From Burkholderia sp. BCC0506 (lineage in GTDB: Bacteria; Pseudomonadota; Gammaproteobacteria; Burkholderiales; Burkholderiaceae): a DNA stretch of 64,000 nucleotides. The stretch lies in assembly GCF_902833145.1 (NCBI RefSeq), contig NZ_CADFEN010000002.1, positions 186,001 to 250,000 of the forward strand. The letters run 5' to 3'. The notes under the pieces were generated by a model. That model made no database searches. It was given only the letters and a program-made list of their open reading frames with translations, and was not told where the DNA came from. The position numbers and the translations under genes were made by a program. Below are positions 26,066 through 34,582 of this stretch, piece after piece; positions within the stretch are counted from its first letter, which is position 1; every line of letters begins with the position of its first letter.

Positions 26066-27313
26066 ATGGACGAACTTTCGCTCGCCGTCGCAAGCCGGCG
26101 CCCGCACAGATACCTGGGTGTCACGCTCGGCGTGGCATTCATCGGCGTATGGCTCGCGATACTGCCGTATCCGATGGTCATCCTGCCGATGCTGGCCGAG
26201 CATATCGCGCCCGCCGAAAAGGCGACCGTGCTCGCCCGAGTGATCGGGATCGGCGCGACGATCGGCCTGTTCGCGCAACCGATATACGGCGTACTGAGCG
26301 ATCACACGCGTTCGCGGTGGGGGATGCGCAAGCCGTGGATTCTAGGCGGCGCGATCGGCGGCGTAGTGGGGATGGCGGTGCTCGTCGACGCGCAATCGCC
26401 GATGCAGCTCGCGCTCGGCTGGGCGATGATGGCGCTCGCGTTCAATGCCACGCTGAGCGGGCTCAATGCGGTGTTGCCGGATCAGGTGCCGGAAAAGCGT
26501 CTCGGCTTCTATTCGTCGATCGTCGGCTTCACGCCGCCGATCGGCATCTTGCTGGGAACGTGGATCGTGAAGCGGCTCGCACCGGATCTCGTCTCCGTGG
26601 CCGTGGTTCAGGGGGCGGTCACGCTGGCGGCGATCGCGTGCTTCGTCACGTTCGCGGCGGATCGGCAACTCGACGCGGCGCGCGTCCGGCCGCTCGACTG
26701 GCGCAAGCTGGCCGGTAGCTTCTGGACCAACCCCGTCAAGCATCCGGACTTCGCGATCGCATGGCTGTCGCGGGCGCTGGTGCTGTTCGGCGTGAGCGCG
26801 CTGCAGCACTACCTGTTGTTCTATCTGCGCGACCGAATCGGTTTGTCGCGGCAGGAGACGCCGCACGCGATGTTCGTCTGCATGCTGACCGCGACGGTGG
26901 TGATGACCGCGAGTGCGCTGCTGTTCGGGCGAATCTCCGATCGCGTGCAGCGCAGAAAGATCTTCGTCATCGTCGCGGGGCTCGGGCTCGCGAGCGGATT
27001 TCCGGTACTGCTCGCGTGCACGACCTTGCCCCAGGTGCTGTACGTCGTCGTGTGGATCGCGTTCGCGCAGGGCGCCTATCTGGCGGTCGACCTCGCATTG
27101 CTGACCGAGGTGCTGCCCGATCGCAATGCAGCCGCGAAGGACATGGGCGTCTTTCATCTTGCAAACGTACTGCCGCAGGTGGTGCTTTCGCTGTGTGCAA
27201 CCTGGCTGGTGTCGCCCGACGGCGCGATTCGCTACGAAAGCCTGTTCGTCGCGGCCGCGTGCACGACCGCGCTCGGCGGCCTCGTCATCACGCTGATCCG
27301 GTCGGTACGCTGA
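26066..27313 (+). CDS. MFS transporter (sugar/glycoside importer type)
   Basis: 415-residue inner-membrane carrier with about 12 hydrophobic segments. The loop between segments 2 and 3 contains GVLSDHTRSRWGMRKPWILGG, a pattern close to the glycoside-pentoside-hexuronide and SLC45-like sugar transporters, and the second half has LFGRISDRVQRRKIFV. It likely brings the sulfated glycoside into the cytosol, since neither sulfatase nor the GH3 enzyme is exported. Start at MDELSLAVASRR; the upstream overlapping frames are not coding. The second sulfatase gene starts 30 bases after its stop, so the two form one unit under operator site 3. Confidence 0.92.
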   Translation: MDELSLAVASRRPHRYLGVTLGVAFIGVWLAILPYPMVILPMLAEHIAPAEKATVLARVIGIGATIGLFAQPIYGVLSDHTRSRWGMRKPWILGGAIGGVVGMAVLVDAQSPMQLALGWAMMALAFNATLSGLNAVLPDQVPEKRLGFYSSIVGFTPPIGILLGTWIVKRLAPDLVSVAVVQGAVTLAAIACFVTFAADRQLDAARVRPLDWRKLAGSFWTNPVKHPDFAIAWLSRALVLFGVSALQHYLLFYLRDRIGLSRQETPHAMFVCMLTATVVMTASALLFGRISDRVQRRKIFVIVAGLGLASGFPVLLACTTLPQVLYVVVWIAFAQGAYLAVDLALLTEVLPDRNAAAKDMGVFHLANVLPQVVLSLCATWLVSPDGAIRYESLFVAAACTTALGGLVITLIRSVR

Positions 27314-27343
27314 TTGACGGCCGTCTTTTTCAACGGATATTTC

Positions 27344-28828
27344 ATGACCACGCAACCCAACTTCATCATCATCGTCGCCGATCAGTTGCGCGCCGACTGT
27401 GTTCACGCGTTCAACCCGTCGACCCCGGTCCGCACGCCGAACCTCGACCGTCTCGCCCGCAACGGTGTCGCGTTCACGCAGGCGTTCGGGCAGCACAGCG
27501 TATGCTCGCCGTCGCGCGTGTCGTTCCTGTCCGGCTGGTATCCGCATGTGGCCGGCCACCGCACGCTCGATTACCTGCTCGGCCCGGAAGAACCCAATTT
27601 CCTGCGGACCTTCAAGGAAAACGGCTATCACGTCGCGATGGCGGGCGGCCGCGGCGACTCGTTCGCGGCCGGCGCGACCGAGCGTTCGATGCATGAACAT
27701 GGCTTCCTGCCGGAGGAGACCCGGCGCAGCGCCGCCGAATTCCTCAGAAGCAAGGCGCAGGGCGACCCCGCCGATCCGATGATTCGCGCGTTCTATCGCG
27801 GGCAACGTTCGGCGGAACAGGCGCAGCTCGAGTACGACGAGGTGGTGATCCGGACCGCGGAACACTGGCTGGCCAATCCGCCGGACAAGCCGTGGGTGCT
27901 GTATGTGCCGTTGTTCGCGCCGCACCCGCCGTTCGAGGCGGAGGAGCCGTGGTTCTCGATGTACGACCGGGCCGCCGTGGCGGACCGCGTGACCGGGCAT
28001 GAAGGGCAGCCGGCGTATGTCGACGCGCTGGCGAAAGCGCACGGCTGGGATCGCCTGACCGATGCGCAGTGGCGTGAATTGCGTGCGGTGTATTACGGCA
28101 TGGTGTCGCGGCTCGACCATCACGTCGGCCGCGTGATGGACGCCGCCGCGCGCGTGACGGATCCCGCGCGGCTCGTGACGACCTTCTTCTCCGACCACGG
28201 CGAATACCTGGGCGACTTCGGTCTGGCCGAAAAATGGCCGTCGGGCGTTCACGATTGCCTGCTCAGGAATCCGCTGATCGTATCGGGCGCGTCGACGTCC
28301 GCCGTCGCCGGAACCGTGTCCGATGCGATGGTGGAACTGATCGACGTGTTTCCCACGCTGCTCGACATTGCCGGCATCGAACCGTCGCACAACCACTACG
28401 GGCGCAGTTTCGCGCCGTGCCTGACGGATGCCGGTGCAACGCATCGGACCTACGCGTTCAGCGAAGGCGGGTTCCTCGTCGGGGAAACGGCGCATTTCGA
28501 AAAATCCGGGTTTCCCTACGACATCAAGGCCACGATGCAGGCCGAGCAGCCGGAGTCGGTCGGCAAGGCGGCCGTCGTCCGCACGCACGAATGGACCTAT
28601 GTGTGGCGCCTGTACGAAAGGCCCGAACTGTACCGACGGACGACCGATCCGAGCGAGACGACCAATCTCGCGGGGCGTGCCGAATACGCTGTAATCGAAG
28701 CGCAACTGCGCGACGTCCTGCTGCGGTGGCAGATCGAAACCGCGGACGTGCTGCCGTCGAAGAAGGGAACCCGATTCCCGGCCGTCGATCTGCCGCGCCC
28801 CGGCGAGTATCGCGAAAGCGAGGGCTGA
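27344..28828 (+). CDS. Sulfatase (CSPSR-type, formylglycine-dependent)
   Basis: 494-residue sulfatase, cytosolic. Metal ligand region IIIVADQLRADC at the N-terminus, catalytic cysteine C54 in HSVCSPSRVSFLSGW (canonical C-x-P-S-R), and TTFFSDHGEYLGDFGLAEKW near residue 285. The HTH-free C-terminal part ends with the usual ELYRRTTDPSETTNLAG segment of this superfamily. It differs strongly from the first sulfatase, so the two probably remove sulfate from different positions or substrates. Overall it resembles choline-sulfatase/iduronate-sulfatase-like enzymes, but the substrate is not assigned. Co-transcribed with the MFS carrier; a GC-rich hairpin follows. Confidence 0.94.
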   Translation: MTTQPNFIIIVADQLRADCVHAFNPSTPVRTPNLDRLARNGVAFTQAFGQHSVCSPSRVSFLSGWYPHVAGHRTLDYLLGPEEPNFLRTFKENGYHVAMAGGRGDSFAAGATERSMHEHGFLPEETRRSAAEFLRSKAQGDPADPMIRAFYRGQRSAEQAQLEYDEVVIRTAEHWLANPPDKPWVLYVPLFAPHPPFEAEEPWFSMYDRAAVADRVTGHEGQPAYVDALAKAHGWDRLTDAQWRELRAVYYGMVSRLDHHVGRVMDAAARVTDPARLVTTFFSDHGEYLGDFGLAEKWPSGVHDCLLRNPLIVSGASTSAVAGTVSDAMVELIDVFPTLLDIAGIEPSHNHYGRSFAPCLTDAGATHRTYAFSEGGFLVGETAHFEKSGFPYDIKATMQAEQPESVGKAAVVRTHEWTYVWRLYERPELYRRTTDPSETTNLAGRAEYAVIEAQLRDVLLRWQIETADVLPSKKGTRFPAVDLPRPGEYRESEG

Positions 28829-28837
28829 CCCGAAAGC

Positions 28838-28871
28838 CGCCGCGAGCGGGCGATTCCATCCGCTCGCGGCG
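28838..28871 (+). terminator. Hairpin between second sulfatase and porin
   Basis: Perfect 12-base stem CGCCGCGAGCGG / CCGCTCGCGGCG with a 10-base loop, 9 bases after the sulfatase stop. There is no T-run, so it is either a Rho-assisted end point or an mRNA-processing structure. A further palindrome TTGAT-A-ATCAA (28905-28915) lies between it and the porin start. Confidence 0.55.
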
Positions 28872-28942
28872 ACCGACGTGCGCCGCGAGCGCATCATGTT
28901 GACCTTGATAATCAATAGAACTAAGGATATGGAGGGGTGGCA

Positions 28943-30001
28943 ATGAGGAGTTTGATCGCTGCTTCATGCTTCGCGGCATTGGCAACGGGTGTGCATGCAC
29001 AGTCGAACGTGACGTTGTTCGGCACGCTCGGCGAAGGCGTACGATGGACCGACGGCGTGAAAGGCGGACATCAAATCGGGTTCGACAACAATGCAATCGC
29101 GGGCAATACGATCGGCCTGAAAGGCACGGAGGATCTGGGTTCGGGTTTGAAGGCGGTATTCCTGCTCCAGAGCGGGTTTTCACTGGGAACCGGTGCGCTG
29201 AAAACGTCGAGCGTGCTGTTCTCGCAGCGCGCATACGTCGGGCTGGAAGGGGGATTCGGTCGCTTGACGCTCGGGCGTCAGTTGAATGCATTCGAGGATG
29301 TCGGCACGCAGCTCGATCCCAACGAGGCGAACGGCCCGTCGCTCGCGACCGTGCCCGGCATCGTCTGGGGCGGCAATTTCTTTACGCTGGACGCGCGGTT
29401 CAACAACACGATCAAGTACGTCGGGCGCGCGGGCGGGTTCACGCTGCGGGCGAGCTATTCGCCGGGCGGTGTTGCCGGGAATACGCGCGCCGGCACCAAT
29501 TTCGCGGCGGCGGCCAGCTATCAGTTCAGCACGTTGCTGCTGGCCGGCGCATACCAGAAGACCTACAACGCGGCCGCCACGCAGTGGGCGCAGAGCACGC
29601 TCGGCGGGCTGACCTGGCAGTTGGGGCCGACGCGGCTCTATCTCGGCTATAGCGGGCTCGAGGTATCCGCGCCGAACGCGAAGAGCGTGGCACGCCGCGA
29701 CCATATTCCGTCGACGGGGCTCGTGTACCGGATCACGCCGACGTTGCAGCTCACGGGCGCCGCCTATTACGACATCGCCAGCAATCTGAAGAACGTCGCC
29801 GGCGCGGACGGACGGAAGATGACCACCTACGCGATGCTCGAATACTTCCTGTCGAAGCGAACGGAGCTCTATGTCGAATTCGACCGGAACGGCTTCTCGG
29901 GCGCCTACAAGAAGGATCCCGCCAACGTGTCCGCATTGAATCTGCGGCCGGACGGTCGCTCGGTGACGGGGGTGTCCGTCGGCGTCATCACGCAGTTCTA
30001 G
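28943..30001 (+). CDS. Gram-negative porin (OmpC-type)
   Basis: 352-residue outer-membrane porin of the betaproteobacterial general-porin family: signal peptide (residues 1-20, ending VHAQS), opening NVTLFGTLGEGVRWTDG, GLKGTEDLGSGLKAVFLLQSGF, SQRAYVGLEGGFGRLTLGRQ (loop-3 region follows) and terminal Phe in SVGVITQF, needed for barrel insertion. GGAGG lies 7 bases before the ATG; a GTG two codons earlier overlaps the ribosome site and is disfavoured. Trimeric 16-stranded barrel. Placed next to the MFS and sulfatase genes, it probably admits the glycoside through the outer membrane. Confidence 0.94.
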   Translation: MRSLIAASCFAALATGVHAQSNVTLFGTLGEGVRWTDGVKGGHQIGFDNNAIAGNTIGLKGTEDLGSGLKAVFLLQSGFSLGTGALKTSSVLFSQRAYVGLEGGFGRLTLGRQLNAFEDVGTQLDPNEANGPSLATVPGIVWGGNFFTLDARFNNTIKYVGRAGGFTLRASYSPGGVAGNTRAGTNFAAAASYQFSTLLLAGAYQKTYNAAATQWAQSTLGGLTWQLGPTRLYLGYSGLEVSAPNAKSVARRDHIPSTGLVYRITPTLQLTGAAYYDIASNLKNVAGADGRKMTTYAMLEYFLSKRTELYVEFDRNGFSGAYKKDPANVSALNLRPDGRSVTGVSVGVITQF

Positions 30002-30080
30002 TGCGGGAGCCGCGCGCAGGTCGGCGATCGTGGACGGATGCGCCGACGACGCGGACGAGCGAAATCAACGGAGAACATAC

Positions 30081-30452
30081 ATGAAAGGATCGAAGAAGAT
30101 CGGGGCGAGCATCGCGGCAGCCGCGCTGCTGGCGACGGGGGCTGCCGTACATGCGCAGGAACAGCCGGCCGCGGCGTCCCGGGTGCAAACCGATGCGGCA
30201 TCGGTACCCGCGCCGGCGGCATCGCAGAGGGCGGCCGACCGGCAATTGCGCAAGCGCGTGGCGCGCGCCCTTGGGCGGGCGAAGGAACTGGATGCGAGCC
30301 GGATGATGGTCTTCGCGCGCAATGGCATCGTGACGTTGTCCGGCGACATGACCGACGCGAACCAGATCTCGATGGCCGTTGCCGTGGCTCAATCGGTATC
30401 GGGCGTGTCGGCGGTGCGAAACCAGCTCCGCATCGGCATGCGCGAGCGATGA
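30081..30452 (+). CDS. BON-domain periplasmic protein
   Basis: 123-residue exported protein with signal peptide (cleavage near AVHAQE, residue 26), Ala-rich linker, and one BON domain (residues 60-120; RQLRKRVARALGRAK, then GIVTLSGDMTDANQISMAVAVAQSVSGVSAVRNQL). BON domains bind phospholipid or envelope components. It follows the porin by 79 bases and may be co-transcribed. It marks the right end of the island. The start is the ATG after a weakly purine-rich stretch. Confidence 0.88.
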   Translation: MKGSKKIGASIAAAALLATGAAVHAQEQPAAASRVQTDAASVPAPAASQRAADRQLRKRVARALGRAKELDASRMMVFARNGIVTLSGDMTDANQISMAVAVAQSVSGVSAVRNQLRIGMRER

Positions 30453-30732
30453 CGAAGCGGGGCGCCGGCGACATTGCATGGAGAGGCGTGGGGTGTCCAA
30501 TGTGGATGGAGAGCGAACCGCCGGCAGGCTGAAACCGCCCCAAACATTCGGTCAAGTTCAAAATCTGGAAAAATACAAATCAGACGTGTACTAAAAAGGT
30601 AATTCAAGACTGATTTTTGCGGAGTCGTTTGGCATAGTCGGGACATCTCCATCCGTTCTGACCGATACGCGACGCGCGATCGGGCCGCGATCCAGCCGCT
30701 TTTTCGTGCCCGCAGCGCTGTCGCGTCATGCC

Positions 30733-33700
30733 ATGCCGTACAGCACGCTTCAGTCCATTCGCCGTTACCAGAGCATTTCCGTGTTCGGTGGCGGCATCGT
30801 CGTGACGATCCTGATCCTGATTGCTTGCGCACTCGGGATCACGTCGATCGTCTACGGCTTTCTGGACGGCGAGCGGCGTAATTTCCTGAACGGCGTCGAG
30901 GAGACCGTCGACGAAGTGCAGATCAGCGAGGCGTCGTTCCGCAACGGCGTCACCAACACGCAACTGATCTGGCGCGAACTCGGCGCGGCGCCCGCGGATG
31001 TCGTAGCGGAATTCTTCGACAACGGCCAGCAACTCGCGATCAAGCCGTATCCGTCGCTCGTGGTCGGCGTGCCGGGGCAAACCACGCAGCGCGACGAGGT
31101 CTCGCGTTATATCGCGCTGTCGTTCATGCTGTCGCGCATTTGCGCGGCGAGCTCGATCAATCGCGGCCGCGCGCTGGAGGGGTACCACTACAGCACGCGC
31201 ACGGGCCTGTTCGGCATCGTGCCGCACCTGTCGCGCGACAATCCCGCGCTGGCGACGGCCGACGCGCGGGCCCACGTGCTTGCCACGCTCCATATCGATT
31301 TCGCCGATGCGTCTCCTGCCGCCGATGGCCGGCCGAACGTGCGCTGGCTCCCGCCCTACGCGAATCCGATCACCGGGCAGATGCGCATCCGGATCGCCGC
31401 CGAAGCGCGCGCCGACGGCCAGCCGTTCGCGGTGCTGGTCACCGAATACGCGCCCGAATACCTGCTGTCGTGGCTGCCGGATCGCAGCGTGCCCGGCACC
31501 TTCTTCATCACGACCGCCGACAACCAGCTCATCACGATCGACCCCCACGTCGAGCGCAAGGCCGAGTTCGTCCAGCGCTTGAAGACGCTCAACGTGGCGG
31601 GCGGCAGTGACGCGACGGGCGCGCCGGAGTTTCGGGATGGCGCGATCGTGTTTCGCGGCCCGTTGGCCCGCACCGGCTGGACCGTCGCATACGTGCTGTC
31701 GTGGGGCGACGTGGCAGCCGGCGTCGGCGTGCAGGCGGGTGCGCTCGCGGCGACGACGCTGTTCGCGATTGCGGTGATGTGGCTGCTGCTCGTTCGGTTC
31801 CACCGGCGCGTGCTGGTACCGGTCTATGCGCGCTCGGCGCGCGTGTTCGACAGCGAGAACCTGTGTCGCAGCGTGATCGAAATGGCGCCGGTCGGCATCG
31901 GCCTGCTGTCGTTGCCCGACGGGCGCCTGATGCTGGCGAGCGATTCGCTCACGCAAATGATCGCGCTGCATGGCGGCGACGAGCGCGCGCTGTTCGCACA
32001 GGCGATCGCGAAGTACGACGCGTTCGTCGCGACCGGCGGGGGCGGCATGACGCTGGTCGGCGAGCTCGTTCCCGATGCCGCGAGCACGGCGCCCGTGCAT
32101 CTGGAGATGGTCGCGCGCAGTGCGCGCTATCAGGGCGAGAACGTGCTGATCGTGGCGATCGTCGACGTGACGGCGAAGCGCCGTCTCGTGCGACAGCTCG
32201 AGGAAGCGGTCCAGGCGGCCGATTCGGCCAGCGCGGCGAAGTCGTCGTTTCTCGCCGCGACCAGCCACGAGATCCGCACGCCGCTCAATGTGATCCTCGG
32301 CAACCTGGAATTGCTCGAGCGTACCGCGCTCGATACGTCGCAGCAGAGCCGTGTGCGCACCTTGCGCACGTCGGCGCAGGATTTGCTCGCGATCGTCAGC
32401 GATATTCTCGATTTCTCGAAGATCGAGGCGGGCGCGATGTCGGTCGAGTCGATCGAATTCGACGTGCTCGACGTGCTCGCGCGCGAACTCGCCGCATTCG
32501 CGTCGGTTGCACGAGCCAAGGGCGTGCCGCTGTTCGAGGAGATCGATGCGAGCAGTACGCAGCGGATGCGCGGCGATCCGACGCGGTTCGCGCAGATCGT
32601 CGGCAATCTCCTCAGCAACGCAATCAAGTTTACGAGCGAAGGGCGTATCGTCGCGCGCGTGTCGGTTCATGCCGATGCGGCCGGTGTGCCCGAACTCGCG
32701 ATCGGCATCGAGGATACCGGCATCGGCATCGATGCCGAGCATCGGGCCAGGCTGTTCAAGCCGTTCTCGCAGGTCGATGCGTCGATCACGCGGCGGTACG
32801 GCGGGACGGGGCTCGGGTTGGCGCTGTGCGACCGACTGGCCCGCGCGATGGGCGGCACGATCTCGGTCGACAGTACGCCGGGCGTGGGCAGTTGCTTTAC
32901 GGTCCGGCTGCCGCTCGGCATGCCGATCGCGATCGAGCGTGCATGCAGGCAGTTCGACGGCAGGACGCTGGTGGTCGTGTCGCCCGAGGACGCGTGGCGC
33001 ACCTTCGCGTATCCGCATCTGCGCGCATGGGGTTTCGATGTCGCGATGCATGCGAGTCCGATCGGAATCGCCGCCAGCTGTCTCGCGCGTGCGCATGCCG
33101 TCGTGCTGTTCGGCGAGTCCGATCAGTGGCGACGCGAGGAACTCGACAGCCTGTCCGGACGTCGGCCCGTCGTGCTGGCTACGCCGGACGGCCCGCCGGA
33201 ACCAGAGGTCGCAGGGCGCACCGTTCGCGTGTCGAGTTATTCGATCAGCGGCTTGCGTGCGGCGCTCGTGCAGGCGGGCTCGGTCGCCGTCGACCCGGAC
33301 GAGCCGCGTCACGGCGAAGGCGTGCCGATGCCGGCGATGGCGCGGGCTGGCGCCGTGCGCGCGCTCCGTGTACTGGTGGCCGACGATGCGGCCGTCAACG
33401 GGTCGATTTTCCGCGAGCAACTGGAGGCACTGGGGTGTGAGGTCGGCAGCACGATGTCCGGCGCCGCGGCGCTCGACATGCTTTCGGTCGACGTGTGGGA
33501 CGTGCTGCTGCTGGGCGCGGATCTGCGCGACATGCGCGCGGTCGACCTGGCCGCCGCCGTTTGCGAGCGTGCGCTGACATGCGACATGATCGTCGTGGCA
33601 TCGCATCTGGTGCCGGACGATGCGCGCCGCTATGCGTCCGCGAACGTCGAGTGCGTGTTGACCAAGCCGGTCACCCTGGCCGACCTGCGCGGTGCGCTGG

Positions 33701-33885
33701 AGCGCCTGTCGCGGCGGGGCGGGGTGCGGTGGCCGGCCGGTGCGCGGGGAGCGCGGGACGGGGTTCGGGCAATGGGCCGCCTGAAGCCTGAAAGTGGAAT
33801 GGCGCGGGGAGGAGGAAGCCACGCGTGTGTACGACGAGGAAGGCAGATGGTCGGCATCGCTCCGACGCCGAACGATATCGAATGA
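30733..33885 (+). CDS. Hybrid sensor kinase with degenerate receiver (Rcs-like relay, first kinase)
   Basis: 1050-residue kinase. Order: membrane segment 17-42, large periplasmic domain about 43-330, second membrane segment 333-355, PAS-like linker, HisKA with H512 in TSHEIRTPLNVIL, HATPase (GNLLSNAIKF, DTGIGI, GGTGLGLALC), an apparently degenerate domain 735-870, then a C-terminal receiver. The receiver keeps the acid pair D884/D885 and the Lys K978, but the phosphoacceptor position 44 residues after D884 is G928 (DVLLLGADL), so it should not accept phosphate. No Hpt domain is present. The last 50 residues are low in conservation. It is the first gene of the phosphorelay set; GTG at 30706 is an alternative start. 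Confidence 0.93.
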   Translation: MPYSTLQSIRRYQSISVFGGGIVVTILILIACALGITSIVYGFLDGERRNFLNGVEETVDEVQISEASFRNGVTNTQLIWRELGAAPADVVAEFFDNGQQLAIKPYPSLVVGVPGQTTQRDEVSRYIALSFMLSRICAASSINRGRALEGYHYSTRTGLFGIVPHLSRDNPALATADARAHVLATLHIDFADASPAADGRPNVRWLPPYANPITGQMRIRIAAEARADGQPFAVLVTEYAPEYLLSWLPDRSVPGTFFITTADNQLITIDPHVERKAEFVQRLKTLNVAGGSDATGAPEFRDGAIVFRGPLARTGWTVAYVLSWGDVAAGVGVQAGALAATTLFAIAVMWLLLVRFHRRVLVPVYARSARVFDSENLCRSVIEMAPVGIGLLSLPDGRLMLASDSLTQMIALHGGDERALFAQAIAKYDAFVATGGGGMTLVGELVPDAASTAPVHLEMVARSARYQGENVLIVAIVDVTAKRRLVRQLEEAVQAADSASAAKSSFLAATSHEIRTPLNVILGNLELLERTALDTSQQSRVRTLRTSAQDLLAIVSDILDFSKIEAGAMSVESIEFDVLDVLARELAAFASVARAKGVPLFEEIDASSTQRMRGDPTRFAQIVGNLLSNAIKFTSEGRIVARVSVHADAAGVPELAIGIEDTGIGIDAEHRARLFKPFSQVDASITRRYGGTGLGLALCDRLARAMGGTISVDSTPGVGSCFTVRLPLGMPIAIERACRQFDGRTLVVVSPEDAWRTFAYPHLRAWGFDVAMHASPIGIAASCLARAHAVVLFGESDQWRREELDSLSGRRPVVLATPDGPPEPEVAGRTVRVSSYSISGLRAALVQAGSVAVDPDEPRHGEGVPMPAMARAGAVRALRVLVADDAAVNGSIFREQLEALGCEVGSTMSGAAALDMLSVDVWDVLLLGADLRDMRAVDLAAAVCERALTCDMIVVASHLVPDDARRYASANVECVLTKPVTLADLRGALERLSRRGGVRWPAGARGARDGVRAMGRLKPESGMARGGGSHACVRRGRQMVGIAPTPNDIE

Positions 33886-33901
33886 AAACAAGGAGATGGC
33901 C

Positions 33902-34099
33902 GTGCGCCACATGAAAAAGGTGTTCGGGTTGCTGGTCGGATTCGCGACGCTGCCGGAGAAGTCCAGACGGGACTTTCTGACGAAGCTGAACGACTTCATC
34001 ATGATGTCGCCGTCGCAAAAGCGCCGGGCCGTCACCGAGTGGCAGCAAACGTTGGACGATGCGTTGAGCGAACTGGAAGAGCGCGCGAGCAAACGTTAG
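33902..34099 (+). CDS. Small hypothetical protein in phosphorelay locus
   Basis: 65-residue basic, helical protein (MRHMKKVFGLLVGFATLPEK, then FLTKLNDFIMMSPSQKRRAV and LDDALSELEERASKR). AAGGAG precedes the GTG start by 6 bases, and the gene lies 16 bases after the first hybrid kinase, so it is co-transcribed. No family was recognised. It carries no membrane or signal segment. The position between kinase and regulator suggests a modulator of the relay, but nothing in the sequence proves this. Confidence 0.6.
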   Translation: MRHMKKVFGLLVGFATLPEKSRRDFLTKLNDFIMMSPSQKRRAVTEWQQTLDDALSELEERASKR

Positions 34100-34582
34100 C
34101 GGCCGAGTCCGGTCGTACGGCTAGGGATGGGTGGCGACGCGCGCGGCGTCGATCGGAGACGCGTGGGCGCTCGATCACCCGACTGTCGCGACAGGCAGCG
34201 ATGCGGTGGGGGCGGTCCGCGGCTTCGATGGTGCACGTCGCGCGCGCGTGTCGTCACGACGGGATGCCGGCGCGATGCGGGCTCCGGCGACCGTCTCGGC
34301 ACGACGTGTGATCCCGTGCGGGGTGCGTACGCCGTCATGTGCCCGCAGCACGATCACGTTGATCGACGAACGTGTCGCCTGGCGTGCAGCGCGTGTCGTC
34401 ATGCACGAGCCAGGCGGCATGACGCACCGCCGGTGGTACACCGGCGCACCGCGAAACAGCCATTTATCTTAAAATTGGATGCGCGTTGCCCTGTCGCTGA
34501 CTCGACGATGGACTCGGACCATGAGGTTTCGCGGTGCGTCGCAGCATACGGTACGTCAGGCCATATGGATCGGGGAGAAAAG
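34100..34582. other. Intergenic region before the RcsB-like gene
   Basis: About 480 bases without a gene. Most of it is GC-rich without protein-like character in any frame; the last part (34455-34485) turns AT-rich with TAAAAT at 34470 or so and may hold the regulator's promoter, but no good -35 box was seen. Confidence 0.5.

Noticed and set aside
26342-28915. 857-codon minus-strand frame opposite MFS carrier and second sulfatase
   Set aside because: Same kind of arginine-rich shadow; the plus-strand genes are unambiguous.
28899-28927. TTGACC with TAAGGA as a porin promoter
   Set aside because: The -10 box is poor and would lie only about 16 bases from the start codon; the palindrome TTGATAATCAA there does not match the TetR operator of the island.
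30604-34092. 1162-codon minus-strand frame opposite the first hybrid kinase
   Set aside because: Arg/His/Asp/Ala-rich shadow of the kinase gene without recognisable domains; the plus frame has all kinase motifs.
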